Positions 10,466-21,506 of a stretch of 64,000 bases of DNA are shown here, piece after piece. The notes beneath the pieces were generated by a model. The model searched no databases. It saw only the letters and a list, made by a program, of their open reading frames with translations, and was not told the DNA's origin. The translations under genes and the position numbers were made by a program. The DNA is from Tieghemostelium lacteum (taxonomy: Eukaryota > Evosea > Eumycetozoa > Dictyosteliales > Raperosteliaceae): assembly GCA_001606155.1 (NCBI GenBank), contig LODT01000001.1, forward strand, positions 620,001 through 684,000, given 5' to 3'. How positions within the stretch are numbered: position 1 is the first letter of the stretch; the number at the start of each line of letters is the position of its first letter.

Positions 10466-11414
10466 TAAATATTTAAATTAAATCATACTAATTTTATCTT
10501 TGACCCACTTTATTTATTTTAATAGAATTGATATATAATATTTTCTAGATACAATAAATTTTTAATTTGAATCGCCTAATGTAAGAAATTCTTAAATAAA
10601 TATATATATTCTATAATTACAATTTAAGAATGTTAGAAATTGAATTTCCATAATATGAATCAACCATTAGGAGGTAATATATCTACAGGGTTCCTAAATT
10701 TCTTATATTAATGAAAACTTTTGGAAATAACTATATATGACTTTTCTTGCACTGCAGTGTACATGGGTAACATTTTATATGTATTTCGAGGATTTTTATT
10801 AGTAATAGGTTCGATTTTATCTACAAGCATAACATTGGAGAAGATTAATTGGAGAATTCTATTTATATCTAGATTGACAGAATACAAGGGCATAAATGGT
10901 AATCAAAACAAAATAGAAATCCAATCAAAAAAATTAAAGGATTTTAATCTAATTACTTAAATAAATTAATGGAAAAGATTTAAATCTATTAAAATTACTA
11001 TAAATATGTATTAATAAAAATCAGAGTTAAAAAGTATCCAAGAGGTAACCATAAAATATTTGTGTAAATAAGGAGATTCATTGTACAAAAATATAAATAA
11101 ATTTTATATTTTTTGAAATTTTTATTTTACAAATTTTTAGATCGATCAAAACCACACTTGCAAATTAATAAAATTAATATTACTAAATTAATTTTTTAAA
11201 TATTGTATTACTCTACCTCTATAGTGTGAGTATAAACAATAAATTTAAAATATATTGTAATAGTATAAAGAGAATTTGTGAGATTTTACAATACATTATA
11301 TATATTTTGTTTTTTTTTTTTTTTTTTTTTTACAAAATATCTGTAATTTTGGGTATTTTTGATATTAATTTTTTTTTAGTGTGTTTTTGGTTATCAAATC
11401 TTGTCATCTGATAA
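10466..11414. other. 950-bp gap, possible decayed coding fragment
   Basis: No intact gene. Between about 10680 and 10960 the composition is less A+T-rich and frames are open on both strands (79 codons on +, 61 on -), which could be the remnant of a gene or chance. A 10-bp A+T-rich inverted repeat lies at 10588-10597 / 10622-10631. The end holds a 22-nt T run (about 11310) and a T-rich leader before the ATG at 11415. Confidence 0.35.
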
Positions 11415-12683
11415 ATGGGTATTTGTTCATCTAAACAAAAGTATCATGGAGATATTGATAAAAGTCAACAATTGAAAGCACAACCATCACAACAGCAACA
11501 AGAGGCAATTAACAAGAAACATCAGGATGAACACAAGAATAATTTGAATCAAGTAGCACTTAATTGGAAACAAAATACCTATGGTATATGGAAGAGACCT
11601 TATGATAAACTGGCTATTCACACTGATATCCCCAGACTGGGTCACAAGATTGAAATTATTGATAAACTTGATAGATTGTCATCTATTCATTTTGTAAATT
11701 TAAATCAACCATCTTCACAATCAAAATCTACAGTTATTCCTACTACAACCACTACTACAACTGAAACATCAACTAATCCCTCACAAGATACAAATATAAC
11801 CGCAACTACATCATCTACATCACCTGTACAAAATGGAGCATCTGAGAATGTCTCTACCCCATCATCACCAAAAGAACCAGAAACCACAACTACAACTACA
11901 ACTACACCTAGTAATAGCAATACTACTGAGAATACAACTACAACTACAACATTAGAAAATAGTAATACTCCTAAATTGGAAGAGGAATCGTTTATATCAT
12001 TTTCAGATATACAAGCAACTTTGAGTGATTCTAATAGGTACACTTCATTGACTACTCTGACAAGTACTGGAATGTTGACAACCTCCCAAGTACTGAGAAA
12101 AGAAGAAGTTGTTTTACAAGTCCTCTCAGGACTCACATATTTATTAGACGGTGAAGAAAAAGAGAAAATGGTTAGAGACCAATTTCCTCTGTATATAAAG
12201 AGTAATGGAGGTGATCTATCTCAACAATTACTAGGATTTCTAGCAGTGATTGGTGAAAATAGTAGAGTCATGTCTCTACTAAAAGTTTGTCACCAAAAAG
12301 TTATTCTTCCATCCTACTACTTTATTAAATCTAATCTCATTGAGGAACTTCAATTCAGAGACAAAAGAGGTTCTTGGAAGATGAGAATCATTGTGGAATC
12401 TGATCAATCTATTATAGCTACCCATTGTAAACGACAACAGTCTACAATAGGTACTGAAAATGACCCTGAATTTGAATTTGAATGGGCACTCTCCATTCTC
12501 TTTGACAAGGATATGAATATCTCAAATCTCAAAGTTAACATTGTCGATCTAATCATTTCACCAAATATCACCACTGAAAGAAAACAAATCATACAACGTG
12601 CTTTTAGTGATTTACAAAATGAAACTCAAACTACCAATCAATCCCCAATCTTTCCCATGGCCCTAAATAAAATTGATCAATAA
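11415..12683 (+). CDS. unknown protein with N-terminal acylation motif
   Basis: 422 residues, one exon, no orthologue recognised. The start MGICSSKQ is a strong N-myristoylation signal (Gly2, Ser5/Ser6, basic Lys7) with Cys4 available for palmitoylation, so membrane anchoring is likely. An ordered segment follows (residues about 45-100, with WKRPYDKLAIHTDIPRLGHK), then a Thr/Ser/Pro-rich linker (about 105-195). The C-terminal about 225 residues are ordered, with LLGFLAVIGENSRVMSLLKVCHQ, SWKMRIIVESDQSIIATHCK and EFEWALSILFDKDMNISNL, an alternating beta pattern with a final helix. It ends convergently 51 nt from the snapin-like gene. A lipid-anchored adaptor is a guess. The long antisense frame over the Thr-rich linker is a shadow. 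Confidence 0.8.
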   Translation: MGICSSKQKYHGDIDKSQQLKAQPSQQQQEAINKKHQDEHKNNLNQVALNWKQNTYGIWKRPYDKLAIHTDIPRLGHKIEIIDKLDRLSSIHFVNLNQPSSQSKSTVIPTTTTTTTETSTNPSQDTNITATTSSTSPVQNGASENVSTPSSPKEPETTTTTTTTPSNSNTTENTTTTTTLENSNTPKLEEESFISFSDIQATLSDSNRYTSLTTLTSTGMLTTSQVLRKEEVVLQVLSGLTYLLDGEEKEKMVRDQFPLYIKSNGGDLSQQLLGFLAVIGENSRVMSLLKVCHQKVILPSYYFIKSNLIEELQFRDKRGSWKMRIIVESDQSIIATHCKRQQSTIGTENDPEFEFEWALSILFDKDMNISNLKVNIVDLIISPNITTERKQIIQRAFSDLQNETQTTNQSPIFPMALNKIDQ

Positions 12684-12734
12684 AAACACCTAATTATTAT
12701 TATTTACTTATTTATACATTTAATTAAATACTAT

Positions 12735-13529
12735 TTATTTCTCTTCTAATATCTCTTGATTATTCTCTGTAGGTTTATCATCCTCATGTTTTTCTGCTAG
12801 AGGATCGTCTTTTACCTCAATTGGTTGTTGTTGTTGTTCTTCTTCTTCTTTAACTGTCGTTGATGTTGTATCTATATTACTATTACTTGTTGATGTACTA
12901 GTTGTTGTTGAGGTGCTAGTTGTTGTTGAGGTGCTAGTTGATAAATTTAAAGGTATTGAAGGTTGTTGTTGAATTGGATTTGTATTATTTGTAACAGCAG
13001 TTATGATATTAGATGTAGTTGGATTTGGTTTAACTGGTGACTTATTTTTAAAGAGTAGTGATGATATTTTATCTGAAATGGATTGTGATTGATTTTGTTG
13101 TTGAAATACAGAGGTAGATAGTTTATCTAGTCTATTCATTATAATTGATAGTTTATTATTTACAGCCAATATTCTACCTCTGGCATTCAATAACTTTTGT
13201 ATATGTGGTAAAAGTGGTGGAATTTGTGTAAGATTATTAAAGTTTTCTAATTCATTGGATAATTGATCAATCTGATCTGACAGATTCTTTTGCGATTGAT
13301 AAACTTCTTGTATTTTTGCATCACATTCTTTTACTACTGGTGAAAGTAGTAAATATATACCATTACCCAATACAACTCTTGGATCAACTGATGATGTTGT
13401 CTCTTTATTATTGGATGTTGTAGTGGTGGTGGTTGTTGTGGTAGTAGTATTTTGTGATGGTAAATCAGATTCTATATTATTGTTTATACTATTATTCATA
13501 GTTGAATCATCTTTTATTTCAGATGTCAT
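12735..13529 (-). CDS. snapin-like BLOC-1 subunit
   Basis: 264 residues, one exon. Residues about 50-145 match the animal SNAPIN (BLOC1S7) core: LGNGIYLLLSPVVKECDAKI, then SDQIDQLSNELENF and PHIQKLLNARGRILAVNNKL, corresponding to DNLATELCRINE and KKLLNARRRVVLVNNIL in the human protein. The helices should form a coiled coil. BLOC-1 works in biogenesis of lysosome-related organelles and endosomal sorting, and snapin also contacts SNAP-25-type SNAREs. Unlike the compact animal protein, it has an N-terminal Thr/Asn tract and a long Ser/Thr/Pro/Glu tail with STSTTT repeats and an acidic end. It is divergent from USO1, another vesicle-traffic gene, with 277 nt between the two ATGs. The plus-strand frame at its 5' end is a shadow of the Thr tract. 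Confidence 0.85.
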   Translation of the reverse strand: MTSEIKDDSTMNNSINNNIESDLPSQNTTTTTTTTTTTSNNKETTSSVDPRVVLGNGIYLLLSPVVKECDAKIQEVYQSQKNLSDQIDQLSNELENFNNLTQIPPLLPHIQKLLNARGRILAVNNKLSIIMNRLDKLSTSVFQQQNQSQSISDKISSLLFKNKSPVKPNPTTSNIITAVTNNTNPIQQQPSIPLNLSTSTSTTTSTSTTTSTSTSNSNIDTTSTTVKEEEEQQQQPIEVKDDPLAEKHEDDKPTENNQEILEEK

Positions 13530-13806
13530 ATTCTGCTATTCCCCAGTTTTGTCAAAAATAAAAAAAATAAAAAATCAAAAAATTCAATTGAGAATTCAAT
13601 TTTGTTGAAGTTGGCAAGAACAATATTGGTTATGATTCAATAGTATAAAATAAAACCTACATTGTCAAAGATTCAATTAATTTAATTTTTTGAAATTTTT
13701 TCCCTTTTTTTTATTCTGTTGATTTTATTACTTTGACTTTTTTTTTTTTTATTAATTTTTGTTTTAATTTATTTATATATTTGAATACATTATTGTGATA
13801 GTGAAA

Positions 13807-16800
13807 ATGTCATGGTTTAATGTCGGTGGTTTTCTAGGAAACCAAGGAAAAACTGGATCAGGTCAGACAGGAGGTAAAGACACAACTGGTGCAAATACAC
13901 CAGCAGCTGTTGAGGCTATACTCGATAAGGTAACTCAAACTACAGACGTGGAGGAAAAAAAACATATCATTACAAAGTTATCAACAATTAATCGAAATTG
14001 TCATCAAGTTGTTGGTTCAAAAATGTCAATCCTTACCACTACACTTCAAGATAATAAAAATGATATTGAAATAGTCAGAGATATCATTGAAATTCTAAGT
14101 ATGGTAATGACAACTTCACCTGTATGTTCAAAGTTTAACTAAAATTTCAAACAAAAGAACTTTACTAATGATATCAATTAATTGATGAAAATGTAGAAAG
14201 ATGATAATATAGTTGAAATTCATAATACAGAGTTGTTTATAGCTGATGAAAAGAATTTTAATTTGATTTGTGAATTGTTGTCGGATAATGACTACTATGT
14301 CAGATATTATATTTCTAGGTTTTTAAATGTGATTATAAAGAATCGTTCAGAATCAGTACAAGAGGTGATATTGAAATGTCCAATGTCAATGACTAATATA
14401 ATGTCATTGTTGACTGATAACAGAGAGATGATTAGAAATGAAGCAATTCTAATTATTATGGATTTGACAAAATCAAATCAAGAGATTCAAAAGATTGTTG
14501 CATTTGGAAATGCTTTTGAAATATTATTGGATATCATTAGTAAAGAAGGTCATTCTGATGGTGGTATAATTGTAGGTGATAGTATATCAGTTCTCATTAA
14601 CCTTTTGAAAGGAAACTCTAGTAATCAAAACTTTTTCAGAGAGACTGGTTGCATTGCAAGACTTTCAAAATTGTTGGAAGTTCATAACAAGGACATGTGG
14701 ATATTAACTGACCAGAAATTCAATATCATTATGGCAACTCTTGATTTAATTTTGGTATTGGTTGAGAAAAACAGTCTATCAACTAGCCATAATCAATTGG
14801 CATTGTCTAGATCAGGTGTTATGAATCTTATCATTCGTTTGGCATTGGGTAAGATGTCAAGTGTTGTTATTAAAAGTAAATCTCTCTATATCCTAGGTGA
14901 GATACTCAACCAAAACTCTGAGAATATTAATGAATTCTCAGCAGTCTCTATCAAGAGTGATGTTACTAAACAATCACAATCTGCATTGTTAAAACTTACA
15001 ATGTCAATGCTCTATAAAAAAGATTTGATTGAGAAATCTAGTGCCTTTCATGCTTTTAAATGCTACCTTATGAATAATGAAGAGGAACAATTGGCATTGG
15101 CATCGACCATCTTGGATAACGGTTCAGAAACCTCACCTTCAAAACCAAGTAATTCACCAACAAACAACAATCCAACACCAGAGGATATAGAAAACTATTC
15201 AATAGGTCAACATTTGATTAAAAATCTCTTTTCATTTGAACAATCGATTCCAGGTCGTGGATTTGAAATGAGTAGCTTTTGGTTTGCATCTATGGTTATT
15301 TTATACATGGTTAAAGATTCCTTGCATACCAAGAATCATTTACTTACTACTCCTTTAGAGATTCCAAAACAACCTGGTCAGATTCCACCAAATCTCTTCA
15401 GTAAGATAATGAATACTTTATTGCAAAGTAAGACTAAGGAAATAGACCCAATGATTAAAATTTCCATTCTAAAGATTCTAGCAACTTGGTTAAATCAGTC
15501 ACCAAATGCCATTAAACAGTTTTTTGATTCTCAATTGTATCTATCCTATGTTATTGAGTCTATTATACAGCCATCTGGATCATTAAGTGGTAGTAGTCAG
15601 ACTAACCTTAATGTTCACATTCAAGGTCTTTGTGCATTGATTTTGGGTATTTGTATTCAGTATATGGATGACGAGACTGCAGAAGCTAATAAATCCAATC
15701 TCAATACAATTATTAATCACAGAATTGGAATGAACTCATTCAAGGATAAACTAGATGCCATAAGAAAATCAGAGACCTTTATTCATTCAGAGCAATATGA
15801 AGATGAATTCTCAACCTCCTTGGAGAAACTTCAAATTCAATTGTATGACTTTGAATTTACACTCTTTTACAAGGACATATATGACAAAATTAGAAATATA
15901 GGTACCAATGTAAATAAACCCAGACCTGGTGTTAGAAAACCTCAAGCTACAAATGAACCACAACACCAATCATCTCCCAATCAATCCTCATCACCAAACC
16001 AAAGTTTATCACCACAACCACAACCTAGAAATACACAAAATCAACATGTATCTAATAATATTAATAGTCCATTACAGCAACAACAAATTGGAACTACCTC
16101 ACCACAGATTAATAAGGAATTGGAGAGCATAAAATTAGAAAATCAACAATTAAAATCAGAGAGACAACAATTAAAAGATGAGATTGAATCAATTAAAAAA
16201 CAAGGTGGCCAAAGTCAGAGTGAAACATTGTCATTAAAGAACAATAATCAATTGTTGGCTCAAGAAATTCAGCAGTTGAAACTTGAGAAACAACAATTCC
16301 AAAATGAGTTGATTAACATTAGACAAATGGGTGGTCAAGCTCAAAATGATTTATCAACTCTTCACCAACAAATTCAACAATTAACTCAAGTTAATACTGA
16401 ATTACAAAATGAATTAAATCTACTTCGTGATGCCAATTATAAATTGGAAGAATTGGTTTTGGAGAAAGATGATATCATTGATGACTATAAGAAAAAACAA
16501 GAATACTATCAACAACAATCCCTATCGTCATTTACTCATGATGAACAATCTAATAGTACAAAGACAGCCAATGATATTTTTGGTGGTAATAGTGGTTCTG
16601 AATCTATGGATTTCTTTGAAATGTTGCGTATCAAACAAGAAAATACAGACTATCAAACAGAAATATCCAATCTCAACAGCAAAATTACCCATTTGAGTAA
16701 TGAAAATTCTCAATTGGCCCAACAAAAAGAAGATTTGATGAAAAAAGTTGTAAATACCTCACCACCAATATCATCTCCAACCAGTGCCAGATCACCAAAC

Positions 16801-16947
16801 TCTGCTCTTGAATTGAAATTGACTAGAGTAGAAAGTGAATTGGCTGAGTTGAGAATTAAATATACTGCTTTGGAGAAGGAACAAGATGAATTGTTTAATT
16901 ACTCTACAAAGTTGGAATACGAGAATGAAAAACTAAAAAGCAAATAA
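13807..16947 (+). CDS. uso1: USO1/p115 vesicle-tethering factor
   Basis: Two exons, 13807-14121 and 14197-16947, joined in phase 0 to give 1021 residues. The ATG at 13807 is chosen over an upstream in-frame GTG. The head (about residues 1-650) is armadillo-like and carries p115 signatures: LLTDNREMIRNEAIL, IQKIVAFGNAFEILLDIIS, EGHSDGGIIV and SSNQNFF, matching the vertebrate sequence nearly residue by residue. A Pro/Gln/Ser hinge (about 690-760) leads to a long coiled coil rich in Leu, Gln and Glu that runs to the end, as expected for the tail that forms a parallel dimer. p115 tethers ER-derived COPII vesicles at the cis-Golgi through GM130/giantin and Rab1. Alternative frames within the coiled coil are shadows. 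Confidence 0.95.
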
Positions 16948-17008
16948 TTACTAAATAAATAAACATTTAGTTTGGGAATTAATTATACAAAAATTACTAT
17001 TTGATCAA

Positions 17009-17861
17009 CTATTGATTATTGTTATTGTTATTGTTATTATTATTATTATTACTATTATATAAACTTGTTTCAATCCTGTACATATTACCATACTGAATAG
17101 ATGGTGTTTGTTTTTCATCAACCTCTACTACACATACTGCCATTGCTAAAGTATATTAAATATTGATTAGAATTCATAGGAATGGTTTATATCTTTTGGT
17201 ATTGGTTTAATATTTACTATCATGATCTATAATTCTATAAGTCACAACAACAGTTGAATGAGGTTGAAAAAAATTTAAAACTGCGGTGTTATTGAATGAA
17301 AAAAAGATACCTTTGCAGGGGCTGCCAACATATGTCCACTCTAAATAAGTTTCAACACTTTTAGGTGATGTTGTTACCCTCATTGTATATCCAAAATGTA
17401 ACTCATTCTTAGCTAAACTCTTACCAAAACTCCATTTTAAAGACCTACTACCTGGATCTGTATCAAACTTTGTATATTCTTCAATCTAAATTTGAATTTT
17501 GTAAATGTTGTTGTGGTTAATTAATAGGATGTTGCATGTGTTATGTATCTATCTCCACCTACCAGTACAACAGTGTTACTTGAACGAATGTGTGAAAATG
17601 TACCTGAAAAATTTCTCCATTCGAGGTTTCTTTTCCAAGATCCTATTAGATAGCTATAAAAGTCATTATCTGTAATTTGATACTAAAAATTATAACAAAA
17701 CAATGGCCAATTAATACATTTTGCACACAAGATTACAAGTCAATGAGAATAGGTACTTTTATTGTTTTTGGTATACTGTCCCCCTCTTTATCCGATTTTG
17801 TGTTGTGTGACAACACAGGTGAAATACTAAGTTTAGTTTTTCTCCAATTGTTATTATCCAT
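17009..17861 (-). CDS. five-exon gene of unknown function (spliced, no long ORF)
   Basis: The minus strand holds a spliced gene of about 199 codons that no single long frame reveals. Proposed exons: 17861-17757, 17682-17563, 17485-17311, 17280-17218 and 17145-17009. Exons 2-5 join in frame at GT..AG sites and read as one sensible protein with segments YLIGSWKRNLEWRNFSGTFS, FDTDPGSRSLKWSFGKS, ETYLEWTYVGSPC, HSTVVVTYRIIDHD and MAVCVVEVDEKQTPSIQYG, ending in a polyN run, Gln and TAG. The exon 1 donor (GTACCT) is weak, and alternatives change only the N-terminal join. The regular short beta-strand pattern with a GSW start could be a small beta-barrel such as a lipocalin-like fold; that is a guess. 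The tail is 61 nt from USO1 (convergent). Confidence 0.72.
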
Positions 17862-18304
17862 TTATTTGAACTACTTATGTGATCAAACCCCTTTTCTAAA
17901 CTAATAAATTTAAAAAAAAAAAAAAAGAAATTATGTTTCGAATGTTTAATTCTAAAAAGAATTTACTAGTAATTTATTATGAAATTTATATATGAATAGA
18001 TAAAAATAAATAGATATAAAAAATAATTTATATTTGCATTGTTTTAAATATATATATATTTTTAGACCTGAAACAAAATTTCTAACCAATTCAGAGAATC
18101 CCAAAAAAATTTGTTCAACTTGAATTTTCTTTCGCTTACCAATTTGGATTCGTGTCAATCATAGTTTTAAAAAAAACAAAAAAAAAATCTAAATTTCTTT
18201 ATTATTTGAAAAAAAAACCAACATTGTTAACCAATAGACATCATACAAGCTACATTGTTGATATCATGTATTATTTGCATGTTTATCTGTAGCTAAAATA
18301 AAAT
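17862..18304. other. A+T-rich divergent intergenic region
   Basis: 443 bases between two divergent genes, holding A and T runs and no recognisable gene. A 68-codon minus-strand frame (17952-18158) is dominated by A+T-rich codons and lacks any motif. The region presumably carries both promoters. Confidence 0.5.
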
Positions 18305-19705
18305 ATGATAAGATTAAATAAAAGAAATATTTTTATAGGTACAATAACACTTCTCTTTGTTACAGTGCTTATTTTCAATATAGAATTTATATACAAAAAT
18401 GAAAATAACTCACTGAACAATAATAATCAGGAGATTATCACCGAAACTAATAAAAAGAGTTTACAAAACTATGAAGAGAAAACTACACCTAAACCTACTA
18501 GCACAAGACCAACAAACCCACCTAAACTCACACAACCACCACCAACAAAAAACACCGTAACAAAAGGAACAGCACCACCTGGACCTAAAGATAACTCTGT
18601 CTATTGTGATAATGGAATTGATGTGGTGATAACATGGGTAAATGGAAGTGACCCAAAATTAATAGAAGATAGAATTGCTAGAAACAAACAATTTTCTACA
18701 GAGGCTCTATCTGCAGCTGAAATGGCACAAAGATTCAGAGATCTTGATGGCCTGAAATACACACTAAGAAGTATTCAACAATATGCACCATGGGTTAGAA
18801 AAGTTTGGATAGTAACTGCCCAACAAATTCCAACATGGTTTGATACTACATACAAAGGTAATATCGAATTTATCTACCACAAAGAATTGTTTTTAAATAA
18901 GTATGTATATTATACTCTAAAGTTTCTGTATCTCTATTCTCTTATTCTAACCAACCTATATTCCTATTACTAAAAGGTCCGATTTACCAAATTTTAATTC
19001 TAATTCTATTGAGGCAAGTTTTCATAATTTACCAGAAAGAGTATCTGATTGTTTCTTGTCTCTAAATGATGATATATTCTTTGGAGGTAATGGTATGTAT
19101 AATTTAATATAGCTTAGCATTGTAAATGAATAATAGTACTAATGAAAACAAAAATCAAAATCTAAATCTAAATCTTAGTTGAGAAAAAAGATTTCTTTGA
19201 TAGTAATAAGATTGCAGTTTACCCTGAATCATGGACCGCACCATCTTCACAAAAAGATATTTGGCATCGTACTATTGCTTATTCTAGTAAATTATTAGAT
19301 ACCAAATGGAATGATGTCAGTAGAAGAAAGTATATGACTCATGGTGTTCAACCAATGTACAGAAAGTCATTACAGTTAATGTATTCGCAACTGCAGTTGG
19401 AGAATAATAAGACAACTGCTCATCCATTTAGAAATGAGACAGATATCCAAATACCATTCCTCAATCAACACTACAATCTAAAGTATTTCCAAACCTATCA
19501 ACCAACCAAAATCAATCAATATGGTGCCTTTAGAGACTCGGAAAAAGAAATGAAATCTCTCTTTGAGAGACTAACAAAATATAAATACAAAACTGTTTGT
19601 CTGAATGATAATCTCTCTGATAAACCACCTTCAGCTGTACTCACGCAAATTCATCAATTCTTTGAAGCCTATTTTCCAAAAGTTGGTGAATGGGAACTAA
19701 AGTAA
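18305..19705 (+). CDS. Stealth-family sugar-phosphate transferase, type II membrane protein
   Basis: Three exons, 18305-18900, 18977-19092 and 19179-19705, joined in frame to give 412 residues. An N-terminal signal anchor (IFIGTITLLFVTVLIFNIEFI) is followed by an Asn-rich and Pro/Thr-rich stem. Stealth conserved region 1 is IDVVITWVNGSDPK, region 2 includes FRDLDGLKYTLRSIQQYAPW, VRKVWIVTAQQIPTW and SLNDDIFFGG, and later conserved regions include TAPSSQKDIWHRT and MTHGVQPMYRKS. The family includes the alpha/beta subunit of GlcNAc-1-phosphotransferase (mannose-6-phosphate tag) and bacterial capsule phosphotransferases. Dictyostelium has several such proteins. A Golgi enzyme that moves a sugar phosphate onto glycans is expected; acceptor unknown. 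The domain is minimal, without the Notch/DMAP inserts of GNPTAB. Confidence 0.9.
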
Positions 19706-19805
19706 TAATAAAAATATATATTTATACGATACATACTATTCTAAAAATATAATCACTAAATCAACTGAGTCTGTTGGGGAAAGAATAAAAAAAAAAAAAG
19801 TAGGA

Positions 19806-19836
19806 GTGGTTTTGGTGAAAAGCTTCACAAAATCAC
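19806..19836. other. imperfect hairpin between convergent genes
   Basis: Thirteen pairs (one G-T, with one bulged G) close an AAGC tetraloop: GTGGTTTTGGTGAA on the left, TTCACAAAATCAC on the right. It lies 100 nt past the Stealth stop and 50 nt past the MFS transporter stop, so it could sit in either 3' UTR. Confidence 0.5.
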
Positions 19837-19886
19837 ACTAGTGTTTTGGAATTTCTGATTTTCAGATTTTCAGTTTTTTTAAATAT

Positions 19887-21506
19887 CTAAAGATTTTGAT
19901 TGCTGTCAATCACCTCTTGATCGTCTTTATTTATAAGAGGATTTGATAACTTTTCATCTGGTGTTGGTGGGGAAATTATTTCCTTGTCATCATTAGTTAT
20001 CATATTCAGATAAATATTTTTAAAGAAATTGGGTGATCTGTTGCTTTTGAATTGAGTCATAAAGTAGACTATCAGACTCCAAATGGATAGAATTGCTGAA
20101 AACACACCAAAAAGTGCAAATGGGAAACCATTCCAAGTGTCAAAATACATGCCACCAACTTTAGAGGCAATAAGAATACCAACACATCCGCATTGACTAA
20201 AAAAACCACTGACTGAACCACGATATTTTGGTGGTGATTCTTGAGCTACTAAACTTGTGCTACTTACAACCATACCTGTTTCAGCACATCCAATAATACA
20301 TGCACCTATAAAGAATCTGGCAGACAGAGGATCATTACTGAATGCCAATATAAAGTATCCTGAGCATCCAATCAATGCAAGTAGCACCATTGCAAATACT
20401 CTATTGAGTTTATCCATCATGTATCCTGCAATCAGTGCAAAGAACAATGCACAAGTTTGAGCGATACCAGATATGGTACCGGAACTTGACAGTGCCTGAT
20501 CTTTATTTCCTCCATTATTTGACAATGCGTAATTGTATATCCATAGCGACAGGAATGTAGTGGCTATTGCTGAGTCACCTCTAGCTATAAAACCACTTCC
20601 ATAGGCCAAAGCCAGTACAGGTCGCTTACCAGCTTTTAAACCCTCTTTAAAGATTACTAAAATGTTTCTAGTGTGTTTTTGTAGAATTGTACCGCTGTCT
20701 CTTGGATTGAATTTCTTGAGGAATAAGAAGAGTAGCAGTGCACCTACGAATGCCATTACAGCTGTTAGGACATAGGTTAATTGTCCAGAGAGTTCAGTTG
20801 AGAGATGGAATGAGGTTTGTAAGAGGGTAGGTATTTTGAGGAGAACTAATGAGCCTAGTACTGCTCCACCTCCAGCTGCAAAACCTAGGAAACCACTGGC
20901 TCTTCCTCTGTCTTGAAAGAGTACATAGTCACCCAAAACAGCACTTAACATACTCGAACATGATGCAGCACCTATACCAAACAGTAATCTAAAGATTATC
21001 AATACTGAAAGACTCTTGGCGAATGGGTATAACAGTAACCCAATACCAACAATAATCATACCCAATGTGTAAACTATACGTCTTCCATAACGATCCGATG
21101 CGACACCCCAAGCATGAGATGCAATCAAAATAGTCAATTCATTGTAAAAAGTAAGGTTACCACTGACATTTCCTTGTTGGTTATCAGGTATTCCCAAACT
21201 ATTCAAAATAAAAGGTTGAGCTACATTTATGAATACAAAAAAACATATACTGAGAAAACTACCTAAATAGCTTGCCATCACATTACTCTTTGTTATATTC
21301 TTATTCATTCTATGTAATTTAAAAAATGTCTTGTGCTGCTCAACCTGTTCTTGTTCACTCTTTCCAATTACAATATCACCATGGTCTGGGTTTATCATAC
21401 TGTTTACACTGTCAACTAACAATACAACTCCACTTGTAACTGGACATTTTAAATGTCCTTGTTGTTGTTGCTGTTGATCTATATCTATACTATTATTATC
21501 ATTCAT
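19887..21506 (-). CDS. major facilitator superfamily transporter
   Basis: 539 residues, one exon, starting at the ATG complementary to 21504-21506. About twelve hydrophobic segments fit the MFS fold. The loop 2-3 signature is clear (GVASDRYGRRIVYTLGM), with a GIGAASCSSMLSAVLGDYV helix after it and a second-half helix-rich region including GYMMDKLNRVFAMV. The N-terminus is about 75 cytosolic residues with a polyQ run; the C-terminal tail is charged and Ser/Pro/Asp-rich. The sequence resembles multidrug/solute DHA-type permeases more than sugar carriers, but the substrate cannot be told. It could act at the plasma membrane or an endolysosome. No introns. Confidence 0.9.
   Translation of the reverse strand: MNDNNSIDIDQQQQQQGHLKCPVTSGVVLLVDSVNSMINPDHGDIVIGKSEQEQVEQHKTFFKLHRMNKNITKSNVMASYLGSFLSICFFVFINVAQPFILNSLGIPDNQQGNVSGNLTFYNELTILIASHAWGVASDRYGRRIVYTLGMIIVGIGLLLYPFAKSLSVLIIFRLLFGIGAASCSSMLSAVLGDYVLFQDRGRASGFLGFAAGGGAVLGSLVLLKIPTLLQTSFHLSTELSGQLTYVLTAVMAFVGALLLFLFLKKFNPRDSGTILQKHTRNILVIFKEGLKAGKRPVLALAYGSGFIARGDSAIATTFLSLWIYNYALSNNGGNKDQALSSSGTISGIAQTCALFFALIAGYMMDKLNRVFAMVLLALIGCSGYFILAFSNDPLSARFFIGACIIGCAETGMVVSSTSLVAQESPPKYRGSVSGFFSQCGCVGILIASKVGGMYFDTWNGFPFALFGVFSAILSIWSLIVYFMTQFKSNRSPNFFKNIYLNMITNDDKEIISPPTPDEKLSNPLINKDDQEVIDSNQNL

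Noticed and set aside
11705-12136. 143-codon minus-strand frame opposite the acylation-motif gene
   Set aside because: Antisense of the Thr/Ser linker with Val runs and no motif.
17677-17904. 75-codon plus-strand frame over the hidden minus-strand gene
   Set aside because: It covers exon 1 and intron 1 of the better supported minus-strand gene, and shows no motif.
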